DNA of 64,000 nucleotides from Methylobacterium sp. PvR107 (GCF_017833295.1 NZ_JAFIBW010000001.1:5111501-5175500); one strand, 5' to 3'. Positions 25,228 to 34,520 are shown, counted from the first letter of the stretch. The notes: generated from the letters alone by a model not told the origin. Program-made: numbers and translations.

Positions 25228-27517
25228 GATGCGACCTTGGTCAAAAATTTTGATCTGAAACCGAGCACGAAAAAGCCCCGCGCGGCGGTGCCGGCGGGGC
25301 TGAGTGTGGGGTCTGGGGAGGTGCCCTGCGCTGCCGCCGTGAGATTCTCCTCCGCCACGCCCAGGAGCGCGACGGCGTCGGCCGTGTAGGTCCCGCCCGC
25401 GTGGAAGCCGGCGCCGAACAGGCCGAAGAGCCGGTCGGCGGCCTTGATCGGCGGCGGCGCACTCGGCGTGCCCCGTGCGGCTCGGGCGCTGCAGCTGGCG
25501 ATGGGTCCGCGTTTTCCGGCCGCATCGCCCCCGTAGGCCTCACCTGGACGATCGGCTGCGCGCCGGAACCCTGGACGTGCAGCGGCGCGCCCGGTTCGGT
25601 CACGCCCGCGAGCCCGACATCGCCCGTCCCGGCCGAAACCGTCATGGCCGTCCGGAAGGCCGCACCGTCCGGGCTCGTCTTCACAATGAGGTCGTCGCTG
25701 CCGAGCGTGCCGAACAGGACCCGGCTCGCGTAGCCGGTCTGCAGGACGAAGCCGGCGTCGTTCGCCGCAGCCTTTTTGTTGAGGGTCAGGCGCATGTTGC
25801 CGGCGCCCGGCGTGACGTCGTCCCAGGAGAGCAGGGCGGCCTCGGACTTCACCGCAAGGCGGTTGTTGGCGTCGGCGGCGGTTTTCATGCCCAGCACCGG
25901 CACGCCGGCCTTCAGGTCGCCCGCGGAGACGGCCGGGTGGCCGCCGGGCGTCACGCCGTCGTGGACGACGAGGCGCCAATTGGTGGTGTCCGTGATCGTG
26001 CCGATTTCGACGAAGCTGGCGCCGTCGCGCGAAACCCAGACATTCGCCCCGCCCCAGTACGGGTCGGCATTGGCGCCGGAGGCCGCGATCCACACCTGCG
26101 CCACGCCGGCCGTGAGTGCGGCGGGCGGCTCGAAGAGCAGCGGATCGTTGACCGGCGCGGGCGCCCGGTCGCGGTTGATCGCCGATCCGGTCGCGCCGAC
26201 CCTCGGGTAGGCCGCCGCGGTCCCGCGCGGGAACTCCTCGGCCGTAACGGTCAGGAGCCCGTCCTCGTACTCCTCGATGGCTGTGATGCGCACCGGTGCC
26301 CGGGCGAGCCCGAGCCCCGGGTCGGTCAGGGACACGACGTCCATCGGCTCCAGGAGGCAGAACGCCCAGGACAGGCGGAACGTGTAGGTGTTGCGGATGT
26401 AGAGGGCGCGCTGCAGGGCGAGCTGCGCCACGAGGCGACCGATGGAGAGCGCGCAGATCTCGCGGGCGGTGATCGTCCCCCCGACCTTCAGGCCGTAGCG
26501 CTCGATCGCGCCCTGGTCGCGCGCCTCGACCGTCGTCGCGGTGTAGCCGTGGCTCCGGTCGGAGCACTCGACGCGCTGGACGTTGGGCAGGCCGTAGGGA
26601 TCGCTGCGCGCGACCCGCACCGGATCGTCGCCCTCGGCGGCCAGGACGTCGTCGTCGGTGAGGTCGTAGACCGGCGCGACGTCGGGCACGTAGGTGATGC
26701 GGGCCCCGGTGTGCGTCACCCCGGTCACGACCTGGTCGCCGTAGGGAACGATTCTGAGCCGCGCGCCCGACCACACCGCCGCGCTGTTGGTCAGCCGCAG
26801 CCACCGCGCCAGGATCGAGTTGGCGGTCTCGGCGTCGGTGAGCGCCGGGCTGAGCCCGAGGCCGAGGGCCGCGCGGTAGGTCTGGTAGGACGCATCCCCC
26901 GAGGCGCCGAACAGGGCCGCGCCGCTCAGCGCGCTAGCTGGCAGGCCGACGCCGTACTGCGCGTTGGTCAGGAAGTCCGAGATCAGCGCGGCCGGGTCGG
27001 CATCCTGCCCGAGCGACCCCGCGGTGCCGGCGAGCCGCCCGACGACCTCGAAGGCGATGGAGGAGATCGTCGCGCTGGAGCCCAGGTCGAAGTCGGGCGA
27101 GGCGAGGTAGGCGGTGCCGTTGTAGGGCAGCGCGGCGGCCGGGTAGCGGGCCAGCGCCGGTCCCCAGGGCTGCTGCGGCGTGTCGCCGGGGATGAGGCTG
27201 AGGAAGTTGGTCGGGAAGGGCGTGACCGACTGACCGCTGAAGACCTCGCCGATGCCCTGGACCGGCCCCTCGGCCAGGCCGAACATGATCCAGGTCGAGT
27301 AGGTGTAGCCGGTGACGCCGTGGCGACCGCCGCCCTTGCCACCCGCCTTCTTGCCGCGCTGCGCGTGCGTCTGGCATCCGTCGGACCAGATGACGTTCCG
27401 GGCGATGCGGTCGGTCCCGTAGACGATCGGGATCGGCAGCGCGCTTGAGGCGGTCTGGACCTGCAGGCCGGTGTAGTCCGGCCGGACGGTGCGCTTCTTC
27501 CCGCCGAACAGGCTCAT
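25224..27517 (-). pseudogene. Phage tail protein, frameshifted near its C-terminus
   Basis: From ATG 27517 about 670 codons read well as a phage tail/baseplate protein of the Phage-tail_3 type. They begin with MSLFGGKKRTVRPDYTGLQV and IPIVYGTDRIARNVIW, continue with SIGRLVAQLALQRALYIRNT and LLEPMDVVSLTDPG, and reach a repetitive C-terminal region (YWGGANVWVSRDGASFVEIG). Near 25515-25455 coding sense leaves this frame and appears in another as KAADRLFGLFGAGFHAGG, then TYTADAVALLGVAEENLTAA, which is the expected C-terminal module. At least one frameshift is therefore present. The end then runs into the 55-bp repeat. It lies eight bases from the upstream NlpC-type pseudogene. Confidence 0.75.
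25271..25325. repeat. 55-bp direct repeat, copy 2
   Basis: It matches 23812-23866 at 54 of 55 positions (one A-to-G change). This copy covers the 3' end of the tail-protein pseudogene, where on the minus strand the hairpin and TTTTT should act as its terminator. Confidence 0.85.
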
Positions 27518-27524
27518 AGCAGCC

Positions 27525-28000
27525 TCAGACCGGGTCGGCCTCGGTGGTCGCGCGGGCGGCCCAGAGGCTGAAGAAGCGTGGGCGCCGACCGGGCTCGGCG
27601 AGGACGGGATTGCGCATGATCGGCTCCTCGATCACGGCCTGGGCCGGCGAGAAGGCGTGCACCAGGGTCAGCGGCTCGGTCACCGTGACGATGCTGCCGT
27701 GGGCGTAGGCGCGGCCGTAGCGGAACACCGCGACATCGCCGGGCTGCGGGCGGGTGACCTCGGAGGCGCGATCGAACACGAAGCCGAGGTAGCGCTCGTC
27801 GTCGCGGTGGAGGTGTCAGTCTTGCGGGTAGGGTCGCGGATCGAAGCCGGGACGAGGCCGGCATCAACAAACGCGCGCGCGAGGAGCATGCCGCAATCGA
27901 CGCCGACGCCGCATAGGTCGGTGCCGGGATGGTCGGGCGTGCCGATCCAGGCCCGGGCCTCTCGCACGAGGATCCGTCGCCCTTCGTCTTGATCAAGCAT
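27525..28000 (-). pseudogene. NlpC/P60 phage tail-assembly peptidase, two lesions
   Basis: ATG 28000 opens LDQDEGRRILVREARAWIGT, and GVGVDCGMLLARAFVDAGLV carries the catalytic cysteine of NlpC/P60 tail-tip peptidases. After IRDP the frame is lost. Adding one base near 27830 restores the expected DPYPQD, but the next codon is TGA at 27818-27816 where the family has tryptophan (WHLHRDDERYLGFVF). The rest of the protein then continues in that frame (EVTRPQPGDVAVFRYGRAYA) to the natural stop. Both a single-base deletion and a nonsense change are inferred from this reading. Confidence 0.72.
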
Positions 28001-28349
28001 GCAATTGCCTCGACGTGCCATTTTCGCAGGCACATCACCGCACGCCGAGCCGTGCATGCTGAGCAGCTGACCGAGATCAGTCGTTCGGATTTGACCCTGG
28101 ATTCAGGCTCAGCAGGTCGGCTTGGGGTGGTTTCGAGACGGTCCGTTTTCGGACGACAGCGCCTTGAAGCGGACATCGCCGCCGGGGCCGGTTTCAACCC
28201 ACATAGGCCGTCCGCGGCTCGGAAGCTCAATCTGAACGCCGACGCTCTATGGAACGTCTATCACGCGCTACGTGATCGAACCGCACCTGAAATCATCCTG
28301 TAACGAGGCATGACCAAGAGACACCGACGTCCGCCAGAAAGGGTGTCGA
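28001..28349. other. Gap, no gene seen
   Basis: Phage gene order would predict a small tail gene here, upstream of the NlpC-type gene on the minus strand, but I see no matching reading frame. The sequence ends in the promoter region of the hydrolase gene. Confidence 0.4.
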
Positions 28350-29075
28350 ATGGCCATCTACATACTCGTTGCTGGATCGTGGCACGGTAGTTGGTGTTGG
28401 TCGCAGGTCGTGCCGCTGCTTGAGCGAGCCGGACATCGCGTTCTGACACCCGATCTGTACGACGTGATCGCCGGTGAGCACTCCGTGGCAGAACAGCCGC
28501 TGCAAGCTTGGGCGGATCAGATTGCCGCGATTACTGCCGCCCAGAACGAACCGGTTGTTCTCGTCGGGCACAGCCGCGCCGGCCTCATCATCAGTGAAGT
28601 GGCCGAACGCATACCTCATAAAATCGAGTCACTCGTTTATCTCTGCGCCTTTCTCCTCAAGGATGGCCAGACGCTTAATGATATTGTGCAGCAATCGTCC
28701 AATGCAAAGGCGTTTAGCAAGGCGCTAATTTTTGGTGATGACGAAACTTGTACGGTCAGTCGCCAGGGCGTTAAAAGGTTTTTCTACAACGAAACGCCAG
28801 AACCGCTCGTGCAGTTCGCGTGCGAACGCCTTATTCCCGAGACCACCAAGATTTGGTCGGCGCCGATCCACGTTACTGGGCCTCGCTTCGGGTCGGTCCG
28901 ACGAGCCTACATCACGTGCGCGAAAGATCAGGCGATCCCGCTCGCCCAGCAGCAAGCCATGCAACGAGCCACTCCCGTTTCGCACACCGTCACGCTGGAA
29001 AGCGATCACTCGCCATTTTTTTCCCAGCCGAGCGAATTGGTCGCTGCGCTTGAGCATGTTCGGCAAGCAGTCTGA
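28350..29075 (+). CDS. Alpha/beta hydrolase
   Basis: A 241-residue alpha/beta hydrolase. The oxyanion region is LVAGSWHGSWCWSQVVPLLE, the nucleophile elbow is VVLVGHSRAGLIISEVAE with the serine, the acidic residue is probably in YITCAKDQAIPL, and the histidine is in LESDHSPFFSQPSELV. The layout is that of the small cytoplasmic esterases related to plant hydroxynitrile lyases and salicylate esterases. The substrate is unknown. It is intact, more AT-rich at its 3' half than core genes, and stands alone between phage remnants as probable cargo. Confidence 0.85.
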   Translation: MAIYILVAGSWHGSWCWSQVVPLLERAGHRVLTPDLYDVIAGEHSVAEQPLQAWADQIAAITAAQNEPVVLVGHSRAGLIISEVAERIPHKIESLVYLCAFLLKDGQTLNDIVQQSSNAKAFSKALIFGDDETCTVSRQGVKRFFYNETPEPLVQFACERLIPETTKIWSAPIHVTGPRFGSVRRAYITCAKDQAIPLAQQQAMQRATPVSHTVTLESDHSPFFSQPSELVAALEHVRQAV

Positions 29076-29201
29076 GCGAGGAAGAACTTCCGGCGACGGT
29101 AGCAGCGTCCGCTTTCCAGCAGTGCCTCTCCAAGCCGTTCCGACCGGGTTGGGTCGCAAGCGGTCGTAAGTGACCGTACGCAGGCAGAGGATCTGAGCGT
29201 C

Positions 29202-30944
29202 TCAGCGCGCGAGCGCGAGCTGCTGCGGGTTCTGGTGCGAGACCTTGATCAGAAGATCCGCGCGCGCCTCCGGGCTCATCTTAGCCAAGTAGTCGCGGAT
29301 CGCCTCAGCTGACAGAGTTTCAGATGCACTTGAGGCACCCTCACTGCCCTTCGTGACCGCGCGGCCCACGAGGTGGCGCGGCACGGGCTGGTCCCCCACC
29401 ATCTTCGCCAGCGCCGCGATCTGCGGCAGCACCTCGTCGGTTAGCGTTTTCTGCAGCGCATCGCGCTGGTCGGTCATCTTGGCGAGTTCGGCGCGCACCG
29501 CCTCAATCGCATCGTTGCCCTTGGCGAGGTCACCGCCGGCGGCCTTCTCGGCCGACTCGCAGGTCGCCCCGAGGCCGCAGGCGTCGTCGTGCATGCGCTG
29601 GAACCGCTCCTGGTCCGCCTGGCTGTTACGCGCCCCGATCTCGGCGAGCGCCCGACCGGCCGCACTGTCACCCGCGACCGCCGTCACCAGCGCGTCGTAG
29701 GCGGCGGCGGACAGCGGTCCTGCGGCCAGCGCCATCGCCTCGTTGGTCGGCGCACCCTCCATTAGGTCCGACATCTCGGCCGCGACCATGGCCTGCAGGA
29801 GGGTCACGCCCTGAAGCGCCCAGGCCTTCATCTGTCGGGGCAGCGCCGCATCGCCGTCGGCGTAGACCACGTCGAACACCGCCGAACCGACCATGCTCTT
29901 GATCTCGCTCAGCAGCACCGCGAGCCGCGAGACGCCGTAGAGGTCCTTGGCGAGATCCGACCCGTCGGTCGCCTCGCCCACATCGGCGCGGGGGCGCCTG
30001 CGCGGCCGCCGCGGCTGCGCCTCGGCTTCGGAGGCGGCCGCTTCGCCGTCGGCGGCCCCGAGCCGCTTGCCGAGATCGGACAGGGCGTCGATCACCGGCT
30101 CGGCCGCGACTCGGGCGGATGCCGCGGCCTCAGTGCGGGCATTGTGGGCGCGTGCGTCCGCCTTCTTGGCGAAGGTGCTGCCATCCTTCGCCTTCCACAC
30201 CTGCTCGACCTCGCTCTCGCCCGCAGGAAGCGCTACCGGGTTCGCAGGGGAGGGGACGGTCGGTGGCTCGGAAACGGACCGCGCCTTGGCCAGCGCCTCA
30301 GCCTCCGCCGCTGTCACCAGGCCCTCACGAGGCGGCGCCACCAAGTCCCCGACCTCATCCAACCGACCGGCTGCCGCGGCCAGTTCCTCGGCCTCGGCAA
30401 AGATGGCCGCGTTGGTCGGCTCGGGCGGCGGGGCGATCCGCACGGCTTCCGCGAAAGCCCGCGTCTCGGCCGCGCCGTCGGCCTTCAGCATTTGGAACGT
30501 CGCCGAGGGCAGGCAGGGCAGGTCCACGAGGCTGACCTCGCTCGGATCGGCCGTGTAGCGCATCAGGCCGTCCTCGCCCCGCCAGCGCTTGGCGTAGGCG
30601 CCGCCTTGCGAGACGCCCGTGTAGACGCCCTCCTCGACCTTCTTCCAGTCCGCGTCGTCGACCACCTTTGCGCAGATCTCGATCTGCTTGGCGTCGTCGT
30701 TGAAGGCGATCTGCGTAACCTTGCCGGCCGCGACCTTGCCGTGCATCGCCCGCAGGTTGCCGAGCGAGCGGCCGTCGGTCGCCTTGACGATGCCGCCCGA
30801 CCATTTCTCGTAGAACGGCTTCGTCGAGGCGTAGTCGCAGACCTCGCCGACGCGATCCGGGACCTCGGCGGTGGCCAGGCCGTAGACGAGCCGGTTGGCT
30901 GCATCGACCTTCGTCAGCGGCAGGAACAGGGACAGCTCGGGCAT
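29202..30944 (-). CDS. Phage XkdF-like structural or protease protein
   Basis: A 580-residue protein. The N-terminal 170 residues resemble the XkdF-type prophage family: LTKVDAANRLVYGLATAEVP, LGNLRAMHGKVAAGKVTQIA, YTGVSQGGAYAKRW and DPSEVSLVDLPCLPSATFQM. A long Ala/Glu-rich helical central region follows, then a C-terminal domain with EIGARNSQADQERFQRMHDD and RAELAKMTDQRDALQKTL. XkdF-like proteins are putative head-maturation proteases or scaffold-linked factors. No portal or capsid gene adjoins it, so the head module has been largely lost. The gene is intact. Confidence 0.65.
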   Translation of the reverse strand: MPELSLFLPLTKVDAANRLVYGLATAEVPDRVGEVCDYASTKPFYEKWSGGIVKATDGRSLGNLRAMHGKVAAGKVTQIAFNDDAKQIEICAKVVDDADWKKVEEGVYTGVSQGGAYAKRWRGEDGLMRYTADPSEVSLVDLPCLPSATFQMLKADGAAETRAFAEAVRIAPPPEPTNAAIFAEAEELAAAAGRLDEVGDLVAPPREGLVTAAEAEALAKARSVSEPPTVPSPANPVALPAGESEVEQVWKAKDGSTFAKKADARAHNARTEAAASARVAAEPVIDALSDLGKRLGAADGEAAASEAEAQPRRPRRRPRADVGEATDGSDLAKDLYGVSRLAVLLSEIKSMVGSAVFDVVYADGDAALPRQMKAWALQGVTLLQAMVAAEMSDLMEGAPTNEAMALAAGPLSAAAYDALVTAVAGDSAAGRALAEIGARNSQADQERFQRMHDDACGLGATCESAEKAAGGDLAKGNDAIEAVRAELAKMTDQRDALQKTLTDEVLPQIAALAKMVGDQPVPRHLVGRAVTKGSEGASSASETLSAEAIRDYLAKMSPEARADLLIKVSHQNPQQLALAR

Positions 30945-31210
30945 GACGGGCTCCGGCGGGAGGATAGTTTCCGATCGACCACCGGTCGTGTTTGACGTGG
31001 ACCCAGCGTCATTCTGCGACTTTCACGCGGGTGCGGTGGCGGTTCGCCTTGACGTTGCTTGAATGCTCTGCGCGACCGGCGTAGCTCTCAATCAGGCGCG
31101 GACTCGTCGACCGTTTCGGACGTCAAGCCCAAGGGCGATCGCGAGATCGGGCACGGGGCGTCAGCGGGCCGCGCCACCTCTAAACCCCGACCTTGTAGAA
31201 CGTGTGCAGC

Positions 31211-31407
31211 GTGAGCGATCCCGTCCGCTTGCGCACGGCCAGAACGGCCTCGTACGTCTGCCCGCGCATCTGCGCTTGTGGGTGAAGCGCCTGCACCGGG
31301 ATGAGGCGCAGATTGCGAAGGACGAGGCGGCGGTCGGCGCCTTCCTCGGCGAGGTCGAGGCCCGAGTCTCGCGCCTCCTCGCCATCGGCTCGACGGAGGC
31401 GGCGTGA
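31211..31407 (+). pseudogene. Small phage-type gene with a frameshift
   Basis: GTG 31211 opens SDPVRLRTARTASYVCPRIC, which hits TGA at 31283. In the neighbouring frame a well-formed helical tail begins at once (WVKRLHRDEAQIAKDEAAVG, then FLGEVEARVSRLLAIGSTEA) and ends at 31407. Joined, the parts give a 60- to 65-residue protein of a type common in Hyphomicrobiales prophages. The lesion lies within about 31270-31290. The stop overlaps the next ATG (TGATG). Confidence 0.55.
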
Positions 31408-31675
31408 TGGCGCGCGTGCCTTGCCCCCACTGCACCCGCATGATGGGCGACACCGAGGCGCTGTTCTCGCACGTTAACGCGAAGCACGGGCCGAAGGCGG
31501 CTCGAGTCTGCGTGCCGGACCATCCAGCCTTCGTGCGCGAGGCCCAGCGTCGAGCCGCCGATCAGGCCCGCCGCGACCGCGAGCCCAGCATGGCTGACCT
31601 CGTGATCGAGGCTACGCTGACCGGACCATGGGCCTGCCCGTCGATCGCGACATCGCGGAGATGTTCGATGTCTGA
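31407..31675 (+). pseudogene. Small zinc-finger-like gene with a probable frameshift
   Basis: ATG 31407, coupled to the preceding stop (TGATG), begins ARVPCPHCTRMMGDTEALFS, then HVNAKHG. This is a CxxC...HxxxxH pattern of a C2H2-like finger. The frame reads well to about codon 72 (EPSMADLVIEATLTG). The natural ending GLPVDRDIAEMFDV followed by TGA (31673-31675) lies in another frame, so a frameshift near 31612-31630 is likely. Without it the frame would run on to 32081, antisense to the next gene, with no protein-like character. Confidence 0.5.
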
Positions 31676-31715
31676 GGGCAAGCGCACTGTTCCTCTCTGG
31701 CGGAGTCAGATCGCT

Positions 31716-31997
31716 CTACTGGCTCGACCCTGTGTCGAGCTTCCGCACCGCACGGACCGACTTCGGCGGATCGACCTGCGAGCGGGCCTCGATCCGGTGC
31801 GACATGCGTCCGACGCCCATCAAGGATCGCAGCTTCGCGGTCACGCCGATGAGGACCAGCAGCCCGATCACCAGCGCGAAGACGGTCAGCGTGTGCTGGA
31901 TCGCGTCGTCGTACTGCCGTCCGGCGTGGACGATCAGCCAGCCGACGCCGACGAACGCGGCGGCGCAAATCAGCGGGATCGTTGGGTCGGACATCAC
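31716..31997 (-). CDS. Small two-helix membrane protein
   Basis: A 93-residue protein with two membrane segments (IPLICAAAFVGVGWLIVHAG and LTVFALVIGLLVLIGVTA) and a basic cytoplasmic tail. Size and topology would fit a phage holin or other small phage membrane protein, but there is no family match and no lysis gene beside it. The second ATG (31994) is an alternative start. Confidence 0.55.
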   Translation of the reverse strand: MMSDPTIPLICAAAFVGVGWLIVHAGRQYDDAIQHTLTVFALVIGLLVLIGVTAKLRSLMGVGRMSHRIEARSQVDPPKSVRAVRKLDTGSSQ

Positions 31998-32086
31998 GCG
32001 GTCAACGGTCAGCGCCCTAGCGGAGTTCAGTGGCTCCGCGTCGCGCCCCTACCGGCTAGGGGAGAGGGAGTGGCGAGATGAACGCC

Positions 32087-32371
32087 TTAATCTTCGAGCG
32101 TGCGCATCTTGGCTCTTCCGTAGAAATTGGATCCGTTCGCTATACTTGCCTTCCCAGCACTAAGTTTTTCAAGCGACCCGTTCAACTCGGCCAATTGAAA
32201 GGCTCCAATGATCACGAGGAACATCGCGCATATAAATGCCAAGTCCCAGCCAAATTCTTTGGTAAGAACTGGATTCTGCCGACAAATCCTAAATGTAACG
32301 TACCCCATGGAGGTTATAAGAGCTGCAACACTTATAGAAATCAGCATAGAAGCCGAGAACATAACGATCAC
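32087..32371 (-). CDS. Small AT-rich membrane protein
   Basis: A 94-residue protein with two hydrophobic segments (MLISISVAALITSMGYVTFR and DLAFICAMFLVIIGAFQLAE) followed by a polar tail. The coding region is far more AT-rich than its surroundings, indicating separate origin. Function is unknown. Confidence 0.6.
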   Translation of the reverse strand: MIVMFSASMLISISVAALITSMGYVTFRICRQNPVLTKEFGWDLAFICAMFLVIIGAFQLAELNGSLEKLSAGKASIANGSNFYGRAKMRTLED

Positions 32372-32499
32372 CCCCGGAGTAATATCAAATTACATCCCGG
32401 TAGCAATTTTAAAATTGATAATAGTCAAATTCTGCATTGCGTGACATACTGCTGCAGCGCAGCGAGATTATTTGCCAATCCCATATTTGGAGCGGCGGC

Positions 32500-33766
32500 A
32501 TGAACGCGCCTGCACCGATCCTCCGCGGCTCGAAGCAGCATGACCTCTTTGCGCTGACGGCCGAGCGCCCGGTCTACGATGACGCCGTCGAGATGACCCT
32601 GATGTCGCTTGCCGAACACGGCCCGAAGCACGAGCACTGGGCCATGGCCTGGTCTGGCGGCAAGGATTCGACCGCGACGCTGACCCTGATCGTCCACCTG
32701 ATCGAGGCTGGCCGGCTCGCCCCGCCGAAGACCCTGACCGTCTCCTATGCCGACACCCGGCAGGAGCTGACGCCGCTCGCGATCGCTGCGGCCAACGTCA
32801 TGGCGCGGCTGGCCCGCTTCCCGCGGATCCGGCTGCGCGTGGTCACCGCGCCGCTCGACCGGCGCTTCCTCGTCTACATCCTCGGCCGGGATGTCCCGCC
32901 GCCGAACAACAACATGCTCCGCTGGTGCACTCGGCAGAACAAGATCGACCCGATGGCGGCAGCGATCGAGGCCGACCTCGCCGGCCTGCCCGAGACCGAC
33001 ACGGTGCTGACGATCATTGGCGTCCGGCAGGGCGAGAGCGCGATCCGCGACAAGCGGATCGAGATGAGCTGCTCGAAGGATGGCGCCGAGTGCGGCCAGG
33101 GTCGGTATCAGCAGGTCCTGCCTGACATGAAAGGCGTCCGCGGCCGCCTCGCCACCCTCGCGCCGATCCTGCACTGGCGCGTCTGCAACGTCTGGGACTG
33201 GCTGCGGATCTACGCGCCCATGCGCGCCTATGGCGGCTGGGCGACGGCGATGCTGGCCGACGCCTACGGTGGCGACGAGGCCGAGGAGGCGAACGCGCGC
33301 ACCGGCTGCGTCGGCTGCCCGCTCGCGTCTCGGGACAAGGCTTTGGCGGCGGTCGTCGCGCTGCCGGCCTGGTCGTACCTCGCCCCGCTGCTCGGCCTGC
33401 GCACTGTCTACCGCGAGCTGCGGCTCGCCCGGAACAGGCTGCGCCAGCCCGGCGGCGAGACCCGCAAGGACGGAACGCTGGTGCCGAACCAGCAGCGGAT
33501 GGGCCCGATCACCCTGCCGGCGCGCGTCGACGCGCTGGAGCGGATCCTCGCCATCCAGGCGGCCCGCAACGCCGACGCTGATCGGCTCGGCCGGCCACGC
33601 GTTGACCTGCTCAACGCGAAGGAGGAGGCCCGCATCCGAGATGCTGATCGCTGCCGGCACATGGCCACAGCGGTGGACCGGCGACGAGCCGACCGCAGAT
33701 GTGCCGCTCGATGTCGTCTTCTCAGACGGTTCGGCACAGCCCCTTCTCATCGGAGCCAACCTTTGA
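32500..33766 (+). pseudogene. PAPS-reductase-like PP-loop protein, frameshifted
   Basis: ATG 32500, behind GGAGCGG, opens a protein of the phosphoadenosine-phosphosulfate-reductase-like superfamily found in phages. It contains WAMAWSGGKDSTATLTLIVH (the SGGKDS PP-loop), NNNMLRWCTRQNKIDPM, EMSCSKDGAECGQGRYQQV and RTGCVGCPLASRDKALAA. Near codon 380 (about 33634-33641) sense switches frame. The conserved-looking end EMLIAAGTWPQRWTGDEPTA, then LLIGANL and TGA at 33764, needs a two-base correction. Such PP-loop proteins activate a substrate with ATP for sulfur or nucleotide chemistry; the exact reaction is unknown. The final TGA overlaps the TTG of the next remnant. Confidence 0.75.
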
Positions 33767-33850
33767 ACGCGCCTCTCGTCATCGCCAGCTTCGCGGGTGG
33801 CGGCGGCGCCTTCGAGGGCATTCGGGCCGCAGTCGGCAGGCTATCCTGCG
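33763..33850 (+). pseudogene. 5' stump of a DNA (cytosine-5)-methyltransferase
   Basis: TTG 33763, overlapping the preceding stop as TTGA, opens NAPLVIASFAGGGGAFEGIR. This matches the N-terminus of phage-type cytosine-5 DNA methyltransferases: motif I is FAGGGG followed by a helix. After about 28 codons the resemblance ends and no PCQ or ENV motifs follow. The rest of the gene is deleted. Low-information sequence continues to about 33900. Confidence 0.6.
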
Positions 33851-33909
33851 GACCGAGATTCCAGCTGAAGCCGCTCACGTCGCGCTGGAGTAGATCGATC
33901 GAGCGGCGT

Positions 33910-34152
33910 CTATGCCTCAGACACAGCCTCATCGTCTCCACCAGTCGCCCCGATCGCTCCGCCCGGCCGGTAGGCGTCGAGCGCCACATAGGCCTCTGTG
34001 TCAGTCAGTCCGACCCGCTCCATGTCGGTCAGAAGCGCCAGGATGTCTGCGTCGACCGGCTCACCGGCCTCTTTGCGAGCGATGAGACCGTTGATCATCA
34101 CCATGTCGTCGTTCGGCTCGTCAGCAACTTCGGTCGTGGTGGGAATGGCCAT
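33910..34152 (-). CDS. Small acidic hypothetical protein
   Basis: An 80-residue acidic protein: EVADEPNDDMVMINGLIARK, then LLTDMERVGLTDTEAYVALD, ending in a Gly/Ala tail. The pattern is protein-like and the frame is closed around it, but no family is recognised. Confidence 0.5.
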   Translation of the reverse strand: MAIPTTTEVADEPNDDMVMINGLIARKEAGEPVDADILALLTDMERVGLTDTEAYVALDAYRPGGAIGATGGDDEAVSEA

Positions 34153-34243
34153 GACGGGTCTCTCAGGGGGTAGCTCCGGGACCTAGGGCGCGTTGGGGCA
34201 CCTGGCCACAAGCAGACACTAACCGAAGCCGCCGAGTATCCCC

Positions 34244-34444
34244 ATGGCCGAGTCCAGCACCATCATACGCGCGAAGATCGAGGCAGCCGCCGCGGCGATC
34301 GCCAACGCCAGGGGCGGCCGGCGCTGCGCGCCGGAGATCTGTAACGTCCTCGCCATCCTGCCGCAGACGCTGAAGGACGAGGTCCTGGAGGATTCCGAGG
34401 CCGCGCTGAAGGCCGCCCTCGCGACGGGAGGAGCCCGTGGCTGA
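34244..34444 (+). CDS. Small hypothetical protein
   Basis: A 66-residue helical, Ala-rich protein (IIRAKIEAAAAAIANARGG, then CAPEICNVLAILPQTLKDEV). It overlaps the GTG of the following short frame by eight bases. Function is unknown. Confidence 0.5.
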   Translation: MAESSTIIRAKIEAAAAAIANARGGRRCAPEICNVLAILPQTLKDEVLEDSEAALKAALATGGARG

Positions 34445-34520
34445 GAAGCTTCTGACCTCTGAGCAGATCAACAGTGCTGGTCTATTCGCGCCGGGGTACG
34501 CCGTCGGTGGGCTGCCTCGC
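34437..34520 (+). pseudogene. Start of a small gene, apparently truncated
   Basis: GGGAGGAG with good spacing precedes GTG 34437, which opens AEKLLTSEQINSAGLF. Protein-like character fades after about 15-25 codons, where the opposing small gene (34482-34652) begins to overlap. It is probably the 5' remnant of a gene lost by deletion. Confidence 0.3.

Noticed and set aside
22747-25325. CRISPR array
   Set aside because: The repeats are terminator-like hairpins with irregular spacing and no uniform repeat-spacer structure; no cas genes are present.
25475-27448. A 657-codon plus-strand open frame opposite the phage tail protein
   Set aside because: Low-complexity shadow composition; the minus strand encodes a recognisable tail protein.
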